Shown here piece by piece: positions 1 through 7,741 of a stretch of DNA of 26,339 nucleotides (its first letter is position 1; every line of letters starts with the position of its first letter). The notes under the pieces were generated by a model, which saw nothing but the letters and a program-made list of their open reading frames with translations, did no database searches and was not told the origin of the DNA. Origin of the DNA: an uncultured Variovorax sp. (lineage in GTDB: Bacteria; Pseudomonadota; Gammaproteobacteria; Burkholderiales; Burkholderiaceae); assembly GCA_946478645.1 (NCBI GenBank), contig CAMLCW010000024.1, forward strand, positions 1 to 26,339, in the 5' to 3' direction. The position numbers and the translations under genes are program-made.

Positions 1-1
1 G

Positions 2-400
2 AACGACCTGATGGCCGGCCAGGTCCAGTTCATGTTCGACAACGCCGCGGTGGTGATGCCGCTGGTGCGCGCCGGCAAGATGAAGGCGCTCGCGGTGCTG
101 TCGCCCGAGCGCATCCGGCTCGCGCCCGACGTGCCCACCATGGCCGAGGCCGGCTACCCCGACATCGGCATGCGCTCCTGGCTCGGCCTGCTGGCGCCGG
201 CGGGCATGCCCGCCGCGGTGGTCGACCGGCTGCAGGGTGAGGTGGCGGCCGTGCTGGCGGCGCCCGCGTTCGCACGCACGCTGGAGGAGCGCGGCATGCC
301 CGCCAACCCGAGCACGCCGGCCGCGTTCGCGCGCGTGCTGCAGACCGAGACGGCGACGCTGCGCCAGCTCGTGCAGCGCCTCGGGCTCCAGCTCGAATGA
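2..400 (+). CDS. Bug/TctC-family tripartite tricarboxylate transporter substrate-binding protein, C-terminal part (5' truncated)
   Basis: The reading frame is open to the left edge, so only the last 132 residues are seen; the first in-frame ATG at 11 is internal. The start NDLMAGQVQFMFDN and the later VPTMAEAGYPD segment are hallmarks of the second lobe of Bug/TctC periplasmic receptors. They match the equivalent part of the complete Bug protein encoded at 15034-16023. Such receptors bind small carboxylates or related metabolites in the periplasm, often without linked TctAB membrane genes. The stop overlaps the start of the next gene by 4 nt (ATGA), so the two are probably translationally coupled and the substrate is likely related to the ThDP enzyme. 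The ligand cannot be told from sequence. Confidence 0.9.
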   Translation, partial: NDLMAGQVQFMFDNAAVVMPLVRAGKMKALAVLSPERIRLAPDVPTMAEAGYPDIGMRSWLGLLAPAGMPAAVVDRLQGEVAAVLAAPAFARTLEERGMPANPSTPAAFARVLQTETATLRQLVQRLGLQLE

Positions 401-1932
401 ATGGCGCCGAAGCGCTGCTGCGCACCCTCGCGGCCGCAGGCATCGACACCTGCTTCTCCAATCCCGGCACCAGCGAGATGCACTTCATCGGCGCGCTCGA
501 CCGCGTCGACGGCGTGCGCGGCGTGCCGGTGCTGGCCGAAGGCGTGGCGACCGGCGCCGCCGACGGCTACGCCCGCATGGCACGGCGTCCTGCCGCGACG
601 CTGCTGCACTGCGGGCCGGGGCTCGCGAACGGCATCGCCAACCTGCACAACGCGCGCCGCGCGCGCTCGCCGGTCGTCAACCTGATTGGCGACCTTTCGC
701 AGGCGCATCGGCCGCACGATCCACCGCTCGCGAGCGACATCGAGGTCTTGGCCGGCACCGTCTCCGGCTGGACGCGCACCAGCCGCGACGCGCATGCCGT
801 CGCCGGCGACGGCGCCGCGGCCGTGGCCGCCGCGCAGGACCGGCGGGAGATCGCGAGCCTGGTGCTGCCCTCGGACGTCTGCTGGGGCGAAGGCGCCGGC
901 CCGGCGGCGCCGCTGGCACCGGCGCCAGGAACGCCGTTGGAACCGTCGGCCATCTCGCAGGCCTGCGAATGGCTTGCAGAGGGTGCAGGCACCGTGCTGC
1001 TGCTCGGCGGCGATGCATTGCTGGCCCCCGCGCTCCCCTGGGCCGCCGCGATCGCGCAGCGCACCGGCGCGCGGCTGATGGCCGAGAGTTCCATCGCACG
1101 CAGCGAACGCGGCCGCGGCCGGCCCGACGTGCCGCGCATCCCCTATGCGCCGGCGCTGGCGGTGCAGGCGCTGCAGGACGCGCGGCGCGTGGTGCTGGCC
1201 GGCGCGCGCAGCCCCGTGTTCTCGTTCGCCGGGCCCGACGGCCGCTCGACCCCGCTCGCGGAGGGCACGCTGGTGCATGAACTCGCCGGCCCCGCGCAGG
1301 ACGTGGCCGGTGCACTGCGGCAGGCGGCGGATGCGCTCGCGTGCGCACCATGGCGGGCCGGCCCTGAGGCGCCGGCGCTGCCGCCCGCGCGCGGTGCGGT
1401 CACGCCCGAAGCCTTTGCCGCTTCGCTGGCCGCGTTGCTGCCCGAGCAGGCCATCGTGGTCGACGAGGGCGTGAGCTTCGGCCGCGCCGTGTACGGCCGC
1501 ATGGGCGCTGCGGCGCCGCACGACTGGATGCAGCTCACCGGCGGCGCCATCGGCTGCGGCATGCCGCTCGCGACGGGCGCTGCCATTGCCGCACCGGGCC
1601 GGCGCGTGGTCAACCTCGAGGCCGACGGCTCGGCGCTCTACACCGTGCAGGCACTCTGGACACAGGCGCGGGAGCAGCTCGACGTGACCACGGTGATCTT
1701 CTCGAACCGGCGCTACGCGATCCTGTTCGACGAGATGGCGCGCGTCGGCGCCGCCGCCGGCCGGCGCGCCCACGACCTGTTGAGCCTCGACCGTCCGGCG
1801 ATCGACTGGGTGCAGCTGGCCGGGGGAATGGGCGTGCCGGCCGAGCGCGTGCAGACGATGGAGGCCTTCAACGATGCCTTCGCGGGCGCCGTACGGCGCC
1901 GCGGTCCGCACCTGATCGAACTCGTGATCTGA
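397..1932 (+). CDS. Thiamine-diphosphate-dependent enzyme, acetolactate synthase large subunit-like
   Basis: The 511-residue protein has the three-domain length and order of the acetolactate synthase/benzoylformate decarboxylase family. The N-terminal Pyr domain has FSNPGTSEMHF (residues 20-30) and the activating glutamate in LAEGVATGAADGY (E48). The C-terminal PP domain has GGAIGCGMPLATGAA followed by the metal/ThDP motif EADGS (408-412) and the usual Asn about 25 residues on (SNRRYAI, N437). Such enzymes decarboxylate or carboligate 2-oxo acids in the cytosol. The context (coupled to a Bug receptor, no regulatory small subunit nearby) argues for a catabolic role rather than branched-chain amino acid synthesis. 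I cannot name the substrate. The start ATG overlaps the stop of the receptor gene. Confidence 0.88.
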   Translation: MNGAEALLRTLAAAGIDTCFSNPGTSEMHFIGALDRVDGVRGVPVLAEGVATGAADGYARMARRPAATLLHCGPGLANGIANLHNARRARSPVVNLIGDLSQAHRPHDPPLASDIEVLAGTVSGWTRTSRDAHAVAGDGAAAVAAAQDRREIASLVLPSDVCWGEGAGPAAPLAPAPGTPLEPSAISQACEWLAEGAGTVLLLGGDALLAPALPWAAAIAQRTGARLMAESSIARSERGRGRPDVPRIPYAPALAVQALQDARRVVLAGARSPVFSFAGPDGRSTPLAEGTLVHELAGPAQDVAGALRQAADALACAPWRAGPEAPALPPARGAVTPEAFAASLAALLPEQAIVVDEGVSFGRAVYGRMGAAAPHDWMQLTGGAIGCGMPLATGAAIAAPGRRVVNLEADGSALYTVQALWTQAREQLDVTTVIFSNRRYAILFDEMARVGAAAGRRAHDLLSLDRPAIDWVQLAGGMGVPAERVQTMEAFNDAFAGAVRRRGPHLIELVI

Positions 1933-1951
1933 GCGGCAGCGAAACGCAGGC

Positions 1952-2872
1952 TCAGTCGCCCTCGGCCTGGCCCGCCAGCGCGTTGAAGCGCGACGCCAGC
2001 AGCTCCAGCAGCAGCGACACCAGCGGCGACTGCGCGCGGTCGGCGCGCACGAACAGCGACAGCGGAATGCTGCCCACGCCGCGGTCCGCGATCGGAATGT
2101 GGCGCAGCACGCCCTCGGCGAGTTCCTTCTGCACCGTGGCACGCGTCATGATCGAGATGCCCGCACCGGCCACCAGCAGCGCGATGATGGTCGCGATGGC
2201 GTTCGACTCGACGAACGGCGTCACGCGGCTCGCGGCGCCGCGCGTCACGTCGTCCACCATGCGGCGCAGCGTTGTGTCCTGCGACTGGATGATCAGCGGA
2301 TAGGTCAGGCATTCGGCCACGCGCATCGACTTGCGCGACGCGAGCTCGTGGTCCGCCGCCACCACCACGCCCACCGGCACCGGGAACACGCGCACGTTGC
2401 GCACCGGCAGCGACGCGGCGGGCTGCCAGCACAGGCCGATGTCGAGCTCTCCCTTGACCACGCCGTCGACGATGTCCGGCGAGTTGCCCGTGTGCGCGGT
2501 GAACGAGACGCCGGGATGGTCTTTCGCCACGTCCAGGATCAGCTGCGGTACGAACGATGCGCTCATGTACTGCAGCACGCCGAAGCGAACCTGTCCGCGC
2601 CGGGCGCCCTTGAGCTCATCCACCTGCGCCACCGCGGCGCCGAAGTCGCGGTGCATGCGCTGGATCTGGCCGAGCATCACCTCGCCCGCCGTCGTCAGGC
2701 GCACGCCGCGCGGCAGCCGCTCGAACAGCGGCACGCCGAGCTCTTCTTCGAAGCGCGCGATCTGCCGCGTCACCGCCGAGGGCGCGATGTTCAGCCGTTC
2801 GGCCGCGCGCCGGACCGAGCGCTGCGCCGCCACTTCCTGGAAGTAGCGGATCGAGTGGGAGAACGCTTGCAT
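1952..2872 (-). CDS. LysR-family transcriptional regulator
   Basis: The 306-residue protein has an N-terminal winged helix-turn-helix (about residues 1-60) with the typical RYFQEVAAQRSVRRAAERL, IAPSAVTRQI and LFERLPRGVRLTTAG segments. A periplasmic-binding-like effector domain follows (about 90-295). It converges on the ThDP enzyme gene, leaving 19 bp between the stops. It lies 46 bp downstream of the vgrG module on the same strand. LysR proteins usually act on a divergent neighbour, which this gene lacks here, so its target is unclear; the Bug/ThDP pair is the likeliest. No clear ribosome-binding site precedes the ATG, and the sequence 6 nt upstream reads CATAAT (see findings). Confidence 0.93.
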   Translation of the reverse strand: MQAFSHSIRYFQEVAAQRSVRRAAERLNIAPSAVTRQIARFEEELGVPLFERLPRGVRLTTAGEVMLGQIQRMHRDFGAAVAQVDELKGARRGQVRFGVLQYMSASFVPQLILDVAKDHPGVSFTAHTGNSPDIVDGVVKGELDIGLCWQPAASLPVRNVRVFPVPVGVVVAADHELASRKSMRVAECLTYPLIIQSQDTTLRRMVDDVTRGAASRVTPFVESNAIATIIALLVAGAGISIMTRATVQKELAEGVLRHIPIADRGVGSIPLSLFVRADRAQSPLVSLLLELLASRFNALAGQAEGD

Positions 2873-2918
2873 GGGCGGATTATGTTTCCACCGCGCGCCC
2901 GCGGCGCTCTCTGGCGCG

Positions 2919-3314
2919 TTATGGCGCGAGGATCAGCACCAGTGTCTGGCTCGGCGCGATGCGCGCGCCCATCGCGTTGGTGCTGTTCTGCAACGTGGTG
3001 CTGGTCAGCCGCGTGGCGGGCATGCCGTGGAACAGCACGGTGTTCGCGCCCAGCGTGTGGCGGCTCGGCCCCATCACCGTGCCGGAGGCCACGCCCAGCA
3101 GCACGCCGGCGTTGTCGCCGTTGGTCATCGGGATGGTGGTGGCGAGGTTGTGCACCGGGCCACCCATGATGAGGACGGTCGGGCAATTGGGAATGGCCAT
3201 GGGCCCCATGGCGATGTTGGGGTAGGGCACCGGAATCGGCGAAGGCGCGGCCGGCGTCATGCAGACGTCGGGAAACGCCATGTCGGTGCCCATCAACTGG
3301 CAGTTGGCAAACAT
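2919..3314 (-). CDS. DUF4150 (PAAR-like) T6SS spike-tip protein
   Basis: This 131-residue protein begins MFANCQLMGTDMAFPDVC and carries PNIAMGPMAIPNCPTVLIMG, GPVHNLATTIPMTNGDNAG and a C-terminal NSTNAMGARIAPSQTLVLI. This is the DUF4150 pattern, a PAAR-like fold that caps the VgrG spike. In characterised systems such as the Agrobacterium Tde2 effector, DUF4150 is fused to a toxin; here it stands alone and ends about where the PAAR-like domain should. It is the last gene of the vgrG module. Its ATG follows the DUF3540 stop by 8 nt, and a GAGGG box overlaps that stop, which supports co-translation. No toxin or immunity gene follows; the next gene is lysR. Confidence 0.88.
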   Translation of the reverse strand: MFANCQLMGTDMAFPDVCMTPAAPSPIPVPYPNIAMGPMAIPNCPTVLIMGGPVHNLATTIPMTNGDNAGVLLGVASGTVMGPSRHTLGANTVLFHGMPATRLTSTTLQNSTNAMGARIAPSQTLVLILAP

Positions 3315-3319
3315 GAGTG

Positions 3320-3324
3320 CCCTC
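3320..3324 (-). promoter_or_regulatory. Ribosome-binding site of the DUF4150 gene
   Basis: On the minus strand GAGGG lies 5 nt before the ATG at 3314 and overlaps the stop codon of the DUF3540 gene (3323-3325), which supports the chosen start and translational coupling. Confidence 0.6.
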
Positions 3325-3964
3325 AGCCGAAGTGGATCTGGCCGCCGCGCGCCTTGACGAGCTTCTCGCCGTCGATCATCGTGTGCTCGGCGCTCATTCG
3401 CAGCATCTGCGTCGCTTCCTGCTCGAGGTGGTCCGCCTGTACGCGGTCCAGGCCCTCGGTGCGGCGCAGATAACTGCGGCTGAAATGGCTCGCACGCTCG
3501 AACACGCTGTGCAATGCCGCGCCCACGAACTGTACCTGCCGGCCCAGGAACTTCATGCGTTCTCCGACGAAGCGCGTCTCATCGGCGGTGAATGCCACGG
3601 TATGGGCGTTCACCGAGAACTGCGCGCTCCGGATGTCCACGGTTTCGCACGACAAGGCGATGGCGCCTTCGATCTCGACTTGGACCGGACCGTCGCAGTG
3701 CCAGGTCTGCGGCGTGTTGGCGGCCCGTTCGAGCACGGCGGTGATCCACCCCTGGCCAGCCGGGGTGCGCAGGCACGCGACGGTGTCGCCGGTCTCGGGC
3801 TTCAGGAGACAGCTGGCGGCACGGCGCGCCGGACGGGGCGCACCTTGCTGCGCGACCATCCACCCGCCGGCGTGAGCGGCGACGACGACGCCCACGAAGG
3901 CGTGAGCGCTCGTCATCTCGCGCGCGACCGCCGCCGGACGTTCGAGGATCAGGGTTTCGGGCAT
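3323..3964 (-). CDS. DUF3540 domain protein, T6SS vgrG-module accessory
   Basis: The 213-residue protein matches the DUF3540 pattern: an N-terminal beta-rich domain (LLKPETGDTVACL, GWITAVLERA) and then repetitive beta-strand sequence (VQVEIEGAIALSCETVDIR, RFVGERMKFLGRQVQFVG). The end is helical, SYLRRTEGLDRVQADHLEQE, with a final MIDGEKLVKARGGQIHFG. The middle resembles the needle/beta-helix part of spike proteins. The family is found in vgrG/DUF2169/DUF4150 clusters; its biochemical role is not established to my knowledge. I chose the ATG at 3964 because AAGGA sits 8 nt upstream. A longer frame from an ATG at 3994 adds 10 residues but has no ribosome-binding site. Confidence 0.82.
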   Translation of the reverse strand: MPETLILERPAAVAREMTSAHAFVGVVVAAHAGGWMVAQQGAPRPARRAASCLLKPETGDTVACLRTPAGQGWITAVLERAANTPQTWHCDGPVQVEIEGAIALSCETVDIRSAQFSVNAHTVAFTADETRFVGERMKFLGRQVQFVGAALHSVFERASHFSRSYLRRTEGLDRVQADHLEQEATQMLRMSAEHTMIDGEKLVKARGGQIHFG

Positions 3965-3972
3965 CGTGGCTT

Positions 3973-3977
3973 TCCTT
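3973..3977 (-). promoter_or_regulatory. Ribosome-binding site deciding the DUF3540 start
   Basis: On the minus strand AAGGA lies in a purine-rich stretch 8 nt before the ATG at 3964. The alternative in-frame ATG at 3994 has only pyrimidine-rich sequence ahead of it. Confidence 0.6.
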
Positions 3978-3997
3978 CTTTCGTCATGTGTCATCGA

Positions 3998-5050
3998 TCA
4001 GGCTGCCAGGGGGAGCCAGGCGTCGGCGCGCGCGCGTGCTTCATCGACCTCGATGGCCCGCGCCCGGTCCGGCAGTTGCGCCTCGTCGGTGCGCGCGCCA
4101 TGCAGCAGGGTGCGCGCAAGCGTCGCACCGAGAGCGTCGGCGCCCCGCAGGTCCGCACCGCTGAGGTCGGCGTAGCGCAGGTCGGCAGCGCGCAGCGACG
4201 CGCCGGGCATCGCGGCATCGGCGAAATGGCACTGGTAGAGGTTGGCACCATCGAACCGCGCGCCCGGCAGCCTCGCGCCCGTGAACAGCGCCTGCGCCAG
4301 GTTCGCGCCCGCAAAGCGCACGCCGGCGCCCGATGCGCCGCAGAAGATCGCGCCGGGTGCTTGCGCTTCGGAGAAGTCGGCCGCCTCGATCTGTGCGCGC
4401 AAGAAGCTGCATTGCTTCAGCGGCACCTCGCGAAAATCCGCGTTCGAGAGCGCGGCGTCGCTGAACTGGCATGCTTCGAGCGAGAGGCCACGGAACGACC
4501 TGCCGGCGAGCGCGGTCTTGTGAAAGACCACCCTGCGCAACGTCGCCCGGTGCCAGGTCAGGCGTGCCACATCGCATTCGATCACTGCCGCATGCGCCCA
4601 GTGCGTGTCGTCGGCATTCACGTCGACGAGGCTGCAGGTGCTGAAGCTGGCCGACTGCAGCTGCGCGCCCGCCATGCCGGCGTGGTCGAGCGTGCTGCCC
4701 GTGAACGCGGCCATCGACAGTGCGCTGCCGGCGAACTGCGCGTGGGTGGCGCGGCAGCCCGAGAACACGGCGCCTTCGAGGTTGGCGTCGCGCAGGTCCG
4801 CATGGTCGAGTTCGCATTGGTTGAAGACCGTGCGGCGCAAGTTGGCGCCGGAGAAGAGAACGCCGCGCAGGTCGCAGCGGTCGAAAACGCATTCGCGCGC
4901 ATCGGCGCCGCGCAGGTCTGCTTCGCTCAAGCGGGTGCGCGAGAAAACCCCGCCGCCGATGCGCGCGCCCGCGTAGTCGCCCTTGCGGAAGTCCTTGCCG
5001 TCCAGCGTCTCTCCGAGCAGGACCGCAAGCGTCAGCAAGGTGGTGTTCAT
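3998..5050 (-). CDS. Pentapeptide-repeat protein of the T6SS module
   Basis: The 350-residue protein starts MNTTLLTLAVLLGETLDGKDF. Nearly all of it is pentapeptide repeats with Leu or Phe at the centre and Ala/Asp/Asn before it, for example LSEADLRGADARECVF, FSGANLRRTVFNQC and ADLRYADLSGADLRGAD near the end. Such repeats form a right-handed quadrilateral beta-helix, a rigid scaffold. The ATG overlaps the stop of the upstream DUF2169-pentapeptide gene by 4 nt. The frame stays open much further upstream but that part is antisense-like sequence inside the neighbour, so the short start is right. It probably assists spike loading; a toxin role is possible but no toxin motif is visible. Confidence 0.88.
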   Translation of the reverse strand: MNTTLLTLAVLLGETLDGKDFRKGDYAGARIGGGVFSRTRLSEADLRGADARECVFDRCDLRGVLFSGANLRRTVFNQCELDHADLRDANLEGAVFSGCRATHAQFAGSALSMAAFTGSTLDHAGMAGAQLQSASFSTCSLVDVNADDTHWAHAAVIECDVARLTWHRATLRRVVFHKTALAGRSFRGLSLEACQFSDAALSNADFREVPLKQCSFLRAQIEAADFSEAQAPGAIFCGASGAGVRFAGANLAQALFTGARLPGARFDGANLYQCHFADAAMPGASLRAADLRYADLSGADLRGADALGATLARTLLHGARTDEAQLPDRARAIEVDEARARADAWLPLAA

Positions 5051-7707
5051 GCCGGCTGCGCTCCAGCCTGAGCCGAAGACCGCTCGGCTTCCAGGCCCGC
5101 GGCGGCCTGCTGTTCGGGCGTGAGGCGCGGATGCGTGCGGGCGCGCTCGAGCAGGGCCCCGTCGAAGCGCACGCTGCCGTCGAGCAGCACGCGCGAGAGA
5201 TCGGCACCAAACAGATTGGCGTTGCGGAGATCGCAGCCGCGGAGGTCCGCATGCTGCAGGATCGCTTCGCGCAGGTTGGCGCCCGACAGCGCTGCGCCCG
5301 CCCAATGCGAATGCGACAGCAGGGCGCCGCGCGCACTCGCGAGCCGGGCGTCGCATTGGTCGAAGCGCGCGTGCGCGAGGTGGGCGCCGTCGAGCACCGC
5401 GCGGATCAGGCTGGATGTGCCCAGGTCGCACTCGGCCAGGTTGGCGCCAGCCAGCTGGGCACCCGACAGGTCCGCGCCGCGCAGCGTGCACGCGTCGACG
5501 AAGGTGGTGCCGCGCAGGTTCGCACCGGCCAGGCGCGCGCGGTCGAGCCGGCATCCCACGAAGGTGCTGCCGCTGAAGTCCGCGCCCTGCGCGCGCAGTT
5601 CCTCGAGGCGGCACTCGAGGAACTGGCAGCCGGTCAGCTGCGCGCCTTCGAGCAGCAACCCGCGAAGATCGAGCTTGTGGAACAGCAGGCCGGCACCGCG
5701 CGCGCCGCTCCAGTCGGCCGCGCCCCAGGTCGTGTCCATCGACTGCAGCTTGTCGATGACGGCCTCGCGCAACTGGGTGGACGCCAGTGCGGTGCCGCCG
5801 AGCTGCACCCCGGTGAGATCGGCGCGGTCGAACACCGCGTTGGTGAGCCGCGCACCGCCGAGGTTGCTGCCCTGCAGCTGCGCCTCGATGGCAACGGCGC
5901 CTTCGAGGCAGGCGTGCGCGAGCACGCAGAAGCGCAGCACCGCGCCTGTCAGGTTGGTGTTCGTGAGGTTCGCGCCTTCGAGCCAGGAACCCGTCATCTC
6001 CACGCCGCGCAGGTCGAGATTGGACAGGTCGACACCGGTCAGATCAAAGCCGAGCCAGCGCCGAAAGCCGTGCGCCAGCATCCATTGCAATTCGCGGCGG
6101 CGCTCGGCGGCCTCTGCGGCCGGCAGCGGATCGACGGGCGGTTGGCGATGCGCCGATTGCAGATAGTTCGAGCGGTGAGCGGCTTCGGCCTGCTGCAGTT
6201 GCGGCAGGAAGTCCGCGCGCTCGAAGGGCTTTCCAGCGCGCGCATGCGCGGCCTCGAGCCGGGCGATCTCGTCGCGCGCACTGAACAGCGGCGGCCCGCG
6301 GTGTTGCGACTGCTTCAGGTCGACCTTGTGCTTCCGTGCGAATTCCTTGGCACTTTCCAGCAGCGTGACGGTGTCTTCCAAGGCGGCCCACTCCTGGGCC
6401 TCGATGTCCTTGATGGTGCGTGCGATGAAGGCTGGCATTTCCTCCGGCCCGGGTTGCTTCGGGCGCGGCGGCAGCCGGAGCCCGAGCGCATCGGGATCCT
6501 TGCCCTGGGCGCGCACATGGTCCCGCGCCATCTCCACGTCGATCGCGGCGCGGCGGTACTGTGCGTCTTCCTGGAGGCCGTCGGGGCGCAGCGCGGCCTG
6601 CGCGGCTTCGGTGGCGGGATCGGCCGTGTCGATGCCGGCTGGCAGCAGCGCGCTGTCGTCGAGCGCGTAGAGTGCGGCATGCCTGCCGGTCGAGCGCTTG
6701 TCCAGCGTGTCGAGATAGTGCTGCGGATCACGCGGTTCGCCGATGCGCTCGACCGCACCGACCAGCCGGGTGATGTCGGCGGCATCGTCGTGCACGGTCT
6801 GTGCGAGTCCGTGGAACACCAGCACCAGCCGCTCCGCGTGCGGAAAGCACCACACCGTCGTCAGCTGCATCGGAATTTCCTCGAGCGTCGTCGCGCCGCC
6901 TGCGGCTGGGGCTTCGTGCGACGGGCGGCGGCCCGCGAACACCCGCACGCGCAGGCCCGGCAAGCGGCCTTCGAGATGGGGCTTGTCGGGGTGCATGTGG
7001 TCGAAGGCGAAGTCCTCGTCGCCCACGAGCGGCGCGCCGAACCATTGGTCCTGGCTCGCGAGGTTGAAGAAGCGCCAGTCGGTGTCGGGCGCGAAGCCGG
7101 GCGCATGCTGCGCGAGCCAGTCTTCGTTATAGGTGCCACGCCAGGCGGCGCGTTGCGGATGACCGAGGTCGAGCGGGCCGAAACCTGCGGGCGCAATCGC
7201 CTGGTCGCGCTCCAGCAGGCGGTCGCCGGGCAGTTCGAGGTGAGGGAGAGCCTGTATGCCCTCGACGATGGCACGGCCTCGGCCCTGCGGATTCGCGGCA
7301 AAGTCCGAACCGCCGTAGGCATTCGTCCAGTCGAGCGCGATCTTCGAGAACGGCTGCGGCACCGTCGGGTCGCGCCCGTCCCATCGCCGCTCGCCGAAGA
7401 CCAGCACCGTCTTGCTGCGCGTGCCGATGCGCGCGCGGACGGCCACCGCGCGCGTGTCCGCCGCGGGCGAGTACGCATGGCCGTGCACCAGGAACTCCGG
7501 GTGCAGCTTGACGATGCCTTCGTCGATGACGGGCTGCGCCATTTCCTTGGCAAGGAAGTCCCACATCGACTGCTCGGCCCAGAGCGTGCCGCGCTCGGCC
7601 TGGGCGAAGGGGACATGGAGGTAGCCGGAGACGCTGAGGCCGAAGCGGTGGCGGAACTCCATGGGGCGGAAGGAGAGGCCGAGGGCCTGGGGCTTGATGA
7701 TTTGCAT
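5047..7707 (-). CDS. DUF2169 T6SS adaptor fused to pentapeptide repeats
   Basis: The 886-residue protein begins MQIIKPQALGLSFRPMEF. Its first ~315 residues are a DUF2169 domain (GYLHVPF, DWTNAYGGSDFAANPQGRG, TTVWCFPHAERLVLVFHG). A charged helical linker follows (about 320-550, including AARRE-type and E/K-rich stretches). Pentapeptide repeats run from about 553 to 840 (LTGVDLSNLDLRGVEM, ADLRGCDLRNANLFGADLS), then an Ala/Glu-rich tail. DUF2169 proteins are known adaptors that help load DUF4150-type effectors onto VgrG, as in the Agrobacterium Tde2 locus. The start at 7707 is 35 nt after the vgrG stop; extending the frame upstream gives low-quality sequence antisense-like within vgrG. Fusion of adaptor and repeat scaffold suggests a large tip-assembly platform. 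Confidence 0.88.
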   Translation of the reverse strand: MQIIKPQALGLSFRPMEFRHRFGLSVSGYLHVPFAQAERGTLWAEQSMWDFLAKEMAQPVIDEGIVKLHPEFLVHGHAYSPAADTRAVAVRARIGTRSKTVLVFGERRWDGRDPTVPQPFSKIALDWTNAYGGSDFAANPQGRGRAIVEGIQALPHLELPGDRLLERDQAIAPAGFGPLDLGHPQRAAWRGTYNEDWLAQHAPGFAPDTDWRFFNLASQDQWFGAPLVGDEDFAFDHMHPDKPHLEGRLPGLRVRVFAGRRPSHEAPAAGGATTLEEIPMQLTTVWCFPHAERLVLVFHGLAQTVHDDAADITRLVGAVERIGEPRDPQHYLDTLDKRSTGRHAALYALDDSALLPAGIDTADPATEAAQAALRPDGLQEDAQYRRAAIDVEMARDHVRAQGKDPDALGLRLPPRPKQPGPEEMPAFIARTIKDIEAQEWAALEDTVTLLESAKEFARKHKVDLKQSQHRGPPLFSARDEIARLEAAHARAGKPFERADFLPQLQQAEAAHRSNYLQSAHRQPPVDPLPAAEAAERRRELQWMLAHGFRRWLGFDLTGVDLSNLDLRGVEMTGSWLEGANLTNTNLTGAVLRFCVLAHACLEGAVAIEAQLQGSNLGGARLTNAVFDRADLTGVQLGGTALASTQLREAVIDKLQSMDTTWGAADWSGARGAGLLFHKLDLRGLLLEGAQLTGCQFLECRLEELRAQGADFSGSTFVGCRLDRARLAGANLRGTTFVDACTLRGADLSGAQLAGANLAECDLGTSSLIRAVLDGAHLAHARFDQCDARLASARGALLSHSHWAGAALSGANLREAILQHADLRGCDLRNANLFGADLSRVLLDGSVRFDGALLERARTHPRLTPEQQAAAGLEAERSSAQAGAQPA

Positions 7708-7741
7708 AGGATTCCACGCGACCGGAATGCGAGGCCGTTTG

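Noticed and set aside
2885..2918. Possible terminator after the DUF4150 gene
   Set aside because: Only 4-bp GCGC pairings are seen and no following T-run on the minus strand.
3998..6050. Degenerate 15-bp DNA repeats suggestive of a tandem repeat array or CRISPR-like structure
   Set aside because: The periodicity comes from codons of the pentapeptide repeats; the units are diverged, with no constant spacers.
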